From positions 1 to 8,266 of the forward strand of contig JAHWYE010000057.1 in assembly GCA_020028195.1 (NCBI GenBank): 8,266 nucleotides of DNA, written 5' to 3'. Below are positions 1-8,266 of the stretch, piece by piece. The translations under genes were made by a program, and so were the position numbers. Origin of the DNA: Nitrospirota bacterium (GTDB lineage Bacteria; Nitrospirota; Nitrospiria; Nitrospirales; Nitrospiraceae). Every line of letters begins with the position of its first letter. Positions within the stretch are counted from its first letter, which is position 1. The notes beneath the pieces were generated by a model. The model was given only the letters and a program-made list of their open reading frames with translations, was not told the origin of the DNA and searched no databases.

Positions 1-99
1 CGTCAAGGCGCTCGTCAGCGTCGTCTTCCCATGGTCCACGTGCCCAATCGTCCCAATGTTCACGTGAGGCTTGCGCCGCTCAAATTTCGCCTTCGCCAT
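1..99 (-). CDS. tuf: Elongation factor Tu, N-terminal fragment (cut by window edge)
   Basis: EF-Tu is the GTPase that delivers aminoacyl-tRNA to the ribosomal A site. Only the first 33 codons are in the window; the gene runs off the left edge. The translation begins MAKAKFERRKPHVNIGTIGH and contains the P-loop GHVDHGKTT at residues 19-27, the G1 motif of EF-Tu, which binds the GTP phosphates. The ATG start at 99-97 is the normal EF-Tu start and has a perfect AGGAGG five bases upstream. It lies 158 bp after fusA on the same strand, the usual str-operon order. I see no convincing promoter of its own in that spacer, so it is probably co-transcribed with fusA, with possible control through the structured leader. 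Identity rests on the distinctive N-terminus plus context and is secure. Confidence 0.97.
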   Translation of the reverse strand, partial: MAKAKFERRKPHVNIGTIGHVDHGKTTLTSALT

Positions 100-104
100 A
101 CCTT

Positions 105-112
105 CCTCCTTT
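105..112 (-). promoter_or_regulatory. Strong ribosome binding site of tuf
   Basis: On the minus strand the sequence AAAGGAGG precedes the tuf ATG, with the AGGAGG core (110-105) five bases from the start codon. This is a near-perfect match to the anti-Shine-Dalgarno sequence, as expected for one of the most abundant proteins in the cell. A 6-bp hairpin ends only eight bases upstream of this site. Confidence 0.9.
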
Positions 113-120
113 AGCTAGCG

Positions 121-136
121 TCCCCTCACTAGGGGA
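121..136 (-). promoter_or_regulatory. Short perfect hairpin in the tuf leader
   Basis: In the RNA, UCCCCU (136-131), loop AGUG and AGGGGA (126-121) form a perfect 6-bp stem with a 4-base loop, just upstream of the tuf Shine-Dalgarno. No U-run follows it, so it is not an intrinsic terminator. Bases 136-132 also belong to the long inverted repeat (132-152 with 236-256), so the two pairings cannot form fully at the same time. A regulatory role is inferred; only the pairing is seen. Confidence 0.5.
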
Positions 137-256
137 TGGGCGGAATTGCCCCACTGCGGCCGTCATCGACCAGTCGCAGCAGAAAGAGCAACGGGTACCC
201 CGGCACCTTCTGAGCATGCGCGCTCCGGGAGCACGGGGGCAATCGCGCCCATCCCC
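132..256. repeat. 21-bp inverted repeat framing the fusA-tuf spacer
   Basis: The arms 132-152 and 236-256 are inverted copies matching at 19 of 21 positions: 11 bp, a 2-base mismatch, then 8 bp. They enclose an 83-base interior. The outer arm ends one base from the fusA stop codon. The interior holds smaller palindromes: GCTCC-G-GGAGC at 222-232, CTGCG (154-158) with CGCAG (175-179), and GGGTACCC at 193-200. In a fusA-tuf transcript this would fold into a closed, branched structure. No U-run follows it, so it does not look like a simple terminator. It could be a leader element, an RNA processing or stability structure, or a small palindromic mobile repeat. I do not recognise it as a named family. 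Confidence 0.6.
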
Positions 257-257
257 A

Positions 258-2339
258 TCATTCCCCTCGGTTCTTGGCGATGATCCCCTCGGCAATCTGC
301 TTGGGGACCGGTTCGTATCGATCAAACTCCATGCTATAGGTGGCGCGACCTTGCGTACGCGAGCGCAGGTCCGTCGCATAGCCAAACATTTCGCTCAAGG
401 GGACCGCCGCATCGACCGCCTGGGAACCAGCCCTGACCTTGATACCTTGAATCTTGCCGCGCCGCCCGTTGAGGTTGCCAATGACATCCCCCATATATTC
501 CTGCGGGACCAAGACCTCGACCTTCATAATCGGCTCGAGCAGAACAGGATCGGCCTTCCTACACCCATCCTGAAAGGCCATCGAGCCAGCAATCTTGAAC
601 GCCATCTCGTTCGAATCGACTTCATGGTAGGACCCATCCGTCAGCGTGACGCGAACGTCGCGCACGGGGTACCCTGCCAGCACGCCCGTTTCCATCCGCT
701 CCTTGATCCCCTTCTCAACGGCCGGAATGTACTCTCTGGGAATCGCGCCGCCGACGATCTCATTCACAAACTCAAACCCAACTCCCCGCTCACTGGGCGC
801 AACCGTGAGCACGACATGACCATACTGCCCACGCCCGCCTGTCTGTTTGATGTACTTCGCCTCTGCCTCAGCCGACCTCCGAATCGTCTCCCTGAACGCC
901 ACCTCCGGCTTGCCGACATTGGCCTCGACCTTGAACTCCCGAAGCAGCCGGTCCACGATGATCTCAAGATGCAATTCGCCCATGCCCGAGATGATCGTCT
1001 GGCCGGTTTCTTCGTCGGTGCGCACCCGAAAGGACGGGTCCTCCTGGGCCAGCTTTTGGAGAGAGAAGCCAAGCTTTTCCTGATCCTGCTTCGTCTTCGG
1101 CTCGATGGCCATGGCGATGACCGGCTCGGGAAATTTCATGACCTCGAGGAGGACAGGATGCTTGGGATCACACAACGTGTCGCCTGTGCTCGCTCCTTTC
1201 AGGCCCACGGCAGCCGCAATGTCGCCGGCATAGACCGCGTCGATGTCTTCGCGCTTGTTGGCGTGCATTTTCAACAGCCGGCCGATCCGCTCCTTGGTGC
1301 CCTTCCTGATGTTATAGACGGGAACGCCGGTTTTGAGAGTGCCTGAATAGACACGAAAATAGGTCAATTGACCGGCAAACGGATCGGTCATGATCTTGAA
1401 GGCCAGCGCCGCGAAAGGCTCGTCGTCGTTGGCCTGTCGCTTGACTTCCTTGCCGCTCGAGGGTTCAACCCCTACCACAGGCGGAATATCCAGAGGTGAG
1501 GGCAGATAGTCCACGACCGCATCAAGGATCTGCTGCACGCCCTTGTTCTTGAACGCGGACCCGCAGAGGACCGGCGTCACCTTCATGGAGATCGTTCCGG
1601 CTCTGATAGCTCGCCTGATCTCCTCCGGAGTCAGCGAGTGGCCGTTCAAGTACCGTTCAAGCACCTGCTCATCATGCTCGGCCACGGATTCCAGCATCTT
1701 TTCCCGATATTCCTTGGCGAGGTCTGTCAGCTCAGCGGGCACCTCTTCGATCCTGTACTTCGCACCCAAGGATTCGTCGTCATACAGGTAAGCCTTCATC
1801 GTCACCAAATCCACCGATCCTCGGAACTCAGCTTCACGGCCGATCGGCAGTTGGATCGGAACGGGGTTAGCCCCCAAGCGATCCACTAGAGACTGCACGC
1901 TGCCGTAAAAATCAGCGCCGATCCGGTCCATCTTGTTCATGAACGCGAGCCGAGGCACCCGGTATTTGTCTGCCTGACGCCAGACCGTTTCCGATTGAGG
2001 CTCCACGCCTTGGACGGAATCGAACACCGCCACCGCTCCGTCCAGAACCCGCAGCGAGCGCTCCACTTCGATCGTAAAATCGACGTGGCCCGGCGTATCA
2101 ATGATATTAATCCGGTGATCCTGCCAGAAACAGGTCGTCGCGGCAGCCGTGATCGTGATGCCGCGCTCGCGTTCTTGTTCCATCCAGTCCATCGTCGCGG
2201 CTCCGTCATGCACCTCGCCCATGCGATGGGACACGCCGGTATAGAACAGAATCCGTTCCGTGGTCGTGGTCTTCCCCGCATCAATGTGCGCCATGATGCC
2301 GATATTCCGCGTCCGATCCAGGGAAGCCTGCCTCGCCAA
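258..2339 (-). CDS. fusA: Elongation factor G
   Basis: EF-G is the GTPase that drives translocation of tRNAs and mRNA on the ribosome and, with the recycling factor, splits ribosomes after termination. At 693 residues it is the normal length. The GTP-binding motifs are all present: AHIDAGKT (17-24), RGIT (59-62), DTPGH (81-85), NKMD (135-138) and GSA (260-262). Domain II follows at about 310-400, then domain III containing SGMGELHLEI (451-460). Domain IV has the GGRGQYGH loop (501-508) and GSYHEVDS with His572 at the tip that enters the decoding centre; domain V follows to the end. I chose TTG at 2339 as the start because it gives the family N-terminus (M)ARQASLDRTRNIGIMAHIDA and has GGAGG five bases upstream. 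The frame stays open to 2618, but that stretch overlaps rpsG and resembles no EF-G. It lies 113 bp after rpsG and 158 bp before tuf. Confidence 0.97.
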   Translation of the reverse strand: MARQASLDRTRNIGIMAHIDAGKTTTTERILFYTGVSHRMGEVHDGAATMDWMEQERERGITITAAATTCFWQDHRINIIDTPGHVDFTIEVERSLRVLDGAVAVFDSVQGVEPQSETVWRQADKYRVPRLAFMNKMDRIGADFYGSVQSLVDRLGANPVPIQLPIGREAEFRGSVDLVTMKAYLYDDESLGAKYRIEEVPAELTDLAKEYREKMLESVAEHDEQVLERYLNGHSLTPEEIRRAIRAGTISMKVTPVLCGSAFKNKGVQQILDAVVDYLPSPLDIPPVVGVEPSSGKEVKRQANDDEPFAALAFKIMTDPFAGQLTYFRVYSGTLKTGVPVYNIRKGTKERIGRLLKMHANKREDIDAVYAGDIAAAVGLKGASTGDTLCDPKHPVLLEVMKFPEPVIAMAIEPKTKQDQEKLGFSLQKLAQEDPSFRVRTDEETGQTIISGMGELHLEIIVDRLLREFKVEANVGKPEVAFRETIRRSAEAEAKYIKQTGGRGQYGHVVLTVAPSERGVGFEFVNEIVGGAIPREYIPAVEKGIKERMETGVLAGYPVRDVRVTLTDGSYHEVDSNEMAFKIAGSMAFQDGCRKADPVLLEPIMKVEVLVPQEYMGDVIGNLNGRRGKIQGIKVRAGSQAVDAAVPLSEMFGYATDLRSRTQGRATYSMEFDRYEPVPKQIAEGIIAKNRGE

Positions 2340-2344
2340 GACGT

Positions 2345-2349
2345 CCTCC
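2345..2349 (-). promoter_or_regulatory. Ribosome binding site that fixes the fusA TTG start
   Basis: GGAGG on the minus strand sits five bases upstream of TTG (2339-2337). No ATG or GTG with comparable spacing gives a plausible EF-G N-terminus. A GTG ten codons further upstream would place this site inside the coding region. Confidence 0.8.
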
Positions 2350-2363
2350 GAAAACACAAGTGC

Positions 2364-2431
2364 CGCAGCGTCGGCCCACCACACGAAGCTGCGATCCAGG
2401 GCAACTGCCTGCGACTCGCAGCGCGGCCCAC
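2364..2431 (-). repeat. Short imperfect direct repeat in the rpsG-fusA spacer
   Basis: On the minus strand GTGGGCCGCGCTGCG (2431-2417) recurs as GTGGGCCGACGCTGCG (2379-2364), identical except for one inserted A. Between them lies a 13-base palindrome, CTGCGA-G-TCGCAG (2421-2409). The spacer has no open reading frame with support and no convincing promoter. The repeats may be part of a folded leader or simply reflect GC-rich sequence. Confidence 0.4.
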
Positions 2432-2452
2432 TCTGCAGCACGAAAATCCGAT

Positions 2453-2923
2453 TTACCAGCGATAATGGGCGAAGGCCTTGTTCGCCTCGGCCATCCGATG
2501 CATATCCTCCCGTTTCTTCACCGAGGCCCCAGTATTGTTCGCCGCGTCGAGCAGTTCCCCGGCCAGCTTCTCCGGCATGCTCTTTCCACCCCTCGCTCTC
2601 GCGTACTCCGAGATCCACCGCAAGGCCAGCGACAACCGACGACTCGGCCGAATCTCAACAGGGACCTGGTACGAAGCCCCACCCACACGACGGGACTTGA
2701 CCTCCACCACCGGTTTCACGTTGTCGATGGCGGACCGGAAAATCTTGATGGGGTCATTGCCGGTTTTTTGCTGGATGAGGTCAAAGGCTCCATAGCACAC
2801 CCTCTCCGCATTGCTCTTTTTGCCGCATGACATCAGGATACTGATGAACTTGCCGACCAACTTGTCGCGGTGGCGAGGATCAGGCAGGGACTCCCGCTGT
2901 CCAAAGAATCGACTTCGTGGCAT
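2453..2923 (-). CDS. rpsG: 30S ribosomal protein S7
   Basis: S7 is a primary binding protein of the 16S rRNA 3' major domain; it nucleates assembly of the small-subunit head and lines the E site. The 156-residue product has the usual length. It shows the basic N-terminus MPRSRFFGQR, the helix segment LVGKFISILM (22-31), the core VEVKSRRVGGASYQVPVEI with the beta-hairpin that contacts rRNA, and the C-terminal signature HRMAEANKAFAHYRW. The ATG at 2923 has AGGA five bases upstream. It follows rpsL by 29 bp, so the two are certainly co-transcribed. In E. coli S7 represses translation of the str operon by binding the rpsL-rpsG spacer; here that spacer is too short to hold a comparable structure, so any S7 feedback would have to use another site. 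Confidence 0.97.
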   Translation of the reverse strand: MPRSRFFGQRESLPDPRHRDKLVGKFISILMSCGKKSNAERVCYGAFDLIQQKTGNDPIKIFRSAIDNVKPVVEVKSRRVGGASYQVPVEIRPSRRLSLALRWISEYARARGGKSMPEKLAGELLDAANNTGASVKKREDMHRMAEANKAFAHYRW

Positions 2924-2952
2924 CGTCTTCCTATTAGGTATCTATCAGCTAT

Positions 2953-3324
2953 TTACTTGGGTCGCTTGGCTCCGTATTTCGATCGCCCCTGCTTCCGGTC
3001 CGCGACACCGACCGCATCCAGGGTGCCTCTAATAATATGGTAGCGGACCCCGGGTAAGTCTTTGACACGGCCGCCACGGACCAGCACGATGGAGTGCTCC
3101 TGCAAGTTGTGCCCCACTCCTGGAATATACGTGGTGACTTCGAGGCCGTTGGTCAGGCGCACACGCGCCACTTTGCGAAGCGCTGAGTTTGGCTTCTTCG
3201 GAGTCGACGTATAGACCCTGAGGCAGACTCCTCGCTTTTGCGGACAGCGTTTCAGGGCGGGGCTCTTCGTTTTGCCCTTCGCCAGCGTCCTGCCATGCCG
3301 CACCAACTGATTAATGGTTGGCAT
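2953..3324 (-). CDS. rpsL: 30S ribosomal protein S12
   Basis: S12 sits at the decoding centre of the small subunit, controls translational accuracy and is the classic target of streptomycin-resistance mutations. The 123-residue product matches the family along its whole length: MPTINQLVR at the start, CPQKRGVC (27-34), the loop TPKKPNSALRK (41-51), GHNLQEHS (71-78), RGGRVKDLPGVRYH (83-96) and SKYGAKRPK at the end. Lys43 and Lys88, the main resistance positions (42 and 87 without the initiator Met), are both wild type, as is Asp89, the residue methylthiolated in E. coli. The ATG at 3324 has GAGG five bases upstream. It is the first gene after a strong predicted promoter in the rpoC-rpsL spacer and is followed 29 bp later by rpsG. 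Confidence 0.98.
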   Translation of the reverse strand: MPTINQLVRHGRTLAKGKTKSPALKRCPQKRGVCLRVYTSTPKKPNSALRKVARVRLTNGLEVTTYIPGVGHNLQEHSIVLVRGGRVKDLPGVRYHIIRGTLDAVGVADRKQGRSKYGAKRPK

Positions 3325-3350
3325 CTCTCCCTCTTCGACTCAACTTCGCG

Positions 3351-3380
3351 CGGCTTGCCGGTCTCGCCAGGGCAAAGCCG
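3351..3380 (-). promoter_or_regulatory. Hairpin at the 5' end of the predicted rpsL leader
   Basis: In the RNA, CGGCUUUGCC (3380-3371) pairs with GGCAAGCCG (3359-3351), giving a 9-bp stem with one bulged U and an 11-base loop. The predicted transcription start at about 3378-3379 falls at the foot of the stem, so the str mRNA would begin almost directly in a hairpin. Such ends can slow 5' decay or bind a regulator; which applies here is unknown. No U-run follows, so it is not a terminator. Confidence 0.5.
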
Positions 3381-3384
3381 ACGG

Positions 3385-3413
3385 ATTATAGTGAAGCGCT
3401 CCAATGCTGTCAA
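3385..3413 (-). promoter_or_regulatory. Consensus sigma70-type promoter upstream of rpsL
   Basis: On the minus strand TTGACA (3413-3408) and TATAAT (3390-3385) are both exact consensus hexamers, separated by 17 bp, the optimal spacing. Transcription would start near 3378-3379 (G), leaving a leader of about 54 bases before the rpsL ATG. It lies in the 122-bp spacer after rpoC, with no terminator between the rpoC stop and the -35 box. rpsL-rpsG-fusA can therefore be read from this promoter and by readthrough from rpoBC. No A/T-rich upstream element or extended -10 TG is visible. Confidence 0.85.
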
Positions 3414-3446
3414 GCAGTTCCGCTGCTGCCGCATGCCCGAAGTACC

Positions 3447-7619
<4,173 letters not shown>

Positions 7620-7626
7620 GGTTGGG

Positions 7627-7634
7627 CCCTCCCT
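7627..7634 (-). promoter_or_regulatory. Ribosome binding site that fixes the rpoC TTG start
   Basis: AGGGAGGG on the minus strand contains GGAGG (7632-7628), eight bases before TTG (7619-7617). It lies only three bases from the edge of the palindromic repeat (7638-7785), so the repeat leaves the translation signal just intact. Confidence 0.75.
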
Positions 7635-7637
7635 TTC

Positions 7638-7785
7638 GGCTGCTGAAAAAGTCCCCCAGCGGCGTTCTCAGGCGCTCGAACCCCTCAACGTGGGCGACCC
7701 GTTGCACCCGACGAGCAACGGGCACCCGCATACGCCTCGGGGTCCTCACTCCTTGCGGCCTTGCTGGACGCCTTTTTGAGCAGCC
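7638..7785. repeat. 148-bp nested palindromic repeat (MITE/REP-like) between rpoB and rpoC
   Basis: The terminal inverted repeats 7638-7660 and 7763-7785 match at 19 of 23 positions and begin GGCTGCT-N-AAAAAG. Further in, ACCCC (7680-7684) can pair with GGGGT (7739-7743). At the centre CCCGTTGC (7698-7705) pairs perfectly with GCAACGGG (7715-7722) around a 9-base loop. The whole unit can fold as one long interrupted stem, and it fills most of the 180-bp spacer. It encodes nothing. From memory, the ends and general layout resemble a palindromic repeat scattered through Nitrospira genomes; this was not searched. It is probably a non-autonomous mobile repeat that has been tolerated inside an essential operon. 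Each end has a run of five A/T, so in either direction the RNA contains a GC-rich stem near U5. Confidence 0.75.
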
Positions 7786-7799
7786 TCATTATCATCTGA

Positions 7800-8266
7800 T
7801 CAGTCTTTTGCTTTCATTAGCTCGACATCCAGACCGAGGCTTTGCAGTTCCTTCACCAGCACATTGAAGGATTCCGGCAGACCCGGCTCCAAAAATGGCT
7901 CGCCCTTCACGATGGCCTCATACATGCGTGAACGGCCCGGTACGTCATCCGATTTCACGGTTAGAAACTCCTGGAGCGTGGAGGCGGCTCCGTAGGCCTG
8001 CAGCGCCCACACCTCCATCTCCCCCAGTCGTTGTCCGCCGAATTGGGCCTTGCCGCCCAGCGGCTGCTGCGTCACAAGCGAGTAGGGCCCGATCGACCGG
8101 GCGTGGATTTTGTCATCCACGAGGTGGTGCAGTTTCATCATGTACATGTGCCCCACCGTGACGGGGCTCCCGAATAGCTCGCCGGTCCGTCCATCGTACA
8201 AGGCGCTTTGCCCGCTGGACGGCAGCTTGCCTTTCTTCAACAGCTCCTTGATCTCTTTCTCAGACG
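7800..8266 (-). CDS. rpoB: DNA-directed RNA polymerase subunit beta, C-terminal fragment (cut by window edge)
   Basis: The beta subunit forms the other half of the RNA polymerase active cleft. Only the last 154 codons are present; the frame stays open to the right edge (two further bases of a codon remain), so the apparent start inside the window is not real. The fragment carries the conserved C-terminal block: SGQSALYDGRTGE, VTVGHMYMMKLHHLVDDK, HARSIGPYS, QQPLGGKAQFGGQRLGEMEV and WALQAYGA. These span the end of the beta catalytic region and the segment that packs against beta' in the clamp. It ends ELMKAKD followed by TGA. The stop lies 14 bp from the palindromic repeat, which separates it from rpoC. 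It is co-oriented with rpoC and almost certainly shares its transcript. Confidence 0.97.
   Translation of the reverse strand, partial: SEKEIKELLKKGKLPSSGQSALYDGRTGELFGSPVTVGHMYMMKLHHLVDDKIHARSIGPYSLVTQQPLGGKAQFGGQRLGEMEVWALQAYGAASTLQEFLTVKSDDVPGRSRMYEAIVKGEPFLEPGLPESFNVLVKELQSLGLDVELMKAKD

Noticed and set aside
100..257. Separate tuf promoter or intrinsic terminator in the fusA-tuf spacer
   Set aside because: No pair of hexamers with acceptable spacing and an A/T-rich -10 was found on the minus strand, and none of the hairpins is followed by a U-run.
216..1346. 376-codon open frame on the plus strand
   Set aside because: It is wholly or mostly antisense to fusA, its translation resembles no protein family, and it has no ribosome binding site. 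In GC-rich DNA such antisense frames are expected opposite conserved genes.
2340..2618. N-terminal extension of fusA by 93 codons
   Set aside because: The frame is open, but it overlaps the 3' end of rpsG, resembles no EF-G sequence, and the TTG with GGAGG gives the standard EF-G N-terminus.
2924..2952. S7 autoregulatory site between rpsL and rpsG, as in E. coli
   Set aside because: The spacer is only 29 bp and contains little beyond the rpsG ribosome binding site, so there is no room for the known type of structure.
2953..3324. Streptomycin-resistance allele of rpsL
   Set aside because: Lys43 and Lys88 are both wild type, so the sequence gives no sign of a resistance substitution.
3414..3446. 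Terminator after rpoC
   Set aside because: Only a weak GCAG/CTGC pairing is present, with no U-run before the -35 box, so readthrough from rpoC is more likely.

Overview
The window holds one conserved housekeeping block, read entirely from the minus strand: the 3' end of rpoB, complete rpoC, rpsL, rpsG and fusA, and the first 33 codons of tuf. This is the fused rpoBC/str arrangement (RNA polymerase beta and beta' subunits, ribosomal proteins S12 and S7, EF-G, EF-Tu). All six genes look intact apart from the two cut by the window edges. I see no plus-strand gene, RNA gene, phage gene or CRISPR array. No gene-free stretch exceeds 300 bases; the longest spacer is the 180 bp between rpoB and rpoC.

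The organism looks like a moderately GC-rich Gram-negative-type bacterium. RpoC carries a large insertion in the trigger loop and has 1390 residues, close to the E. coli length. The 148-bp palindrome between rpoB and rpoC resembles a repeat family I associate from memory with Nitrospira genomes, so Nitrospira (Nitrospirota) is my best guess. That assignment is moderate in confidence and could not be searched.

Layout in the direction of transcription (right to left): rpoB C-terminus (8266-7800); a spacer almost filled by a nested palindromic repeat (7785-7638); rpoC with a TTG start (7619-3447); a 122-bp spacer with a textbook sigma70-type promoter and a leader hairpin; rpsL (3324-2953); 29 bp; rpsG (2923-2453); a 113-bp spacer with a short direct repeat and a small palindrome; fusA with a TTG start (2339-258); a 158-bp spacer built around a 21-bp inverted repeat and a hairpin close to the tuf ribosome binding site; and tuf (99-1).

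The genes supply transcription (beta, beta') and translation (S12, S7, EF-G, EF-Tu). The spacers suggest that rpsL-rpsG-fusA can be transcribed from its own promoter as well as by readthrough from rpoBC. They also suggest that tuf expression may be tuned by RNA structure in its leader. The coding content is ordinary; the points worth a second look are all in the spacers.
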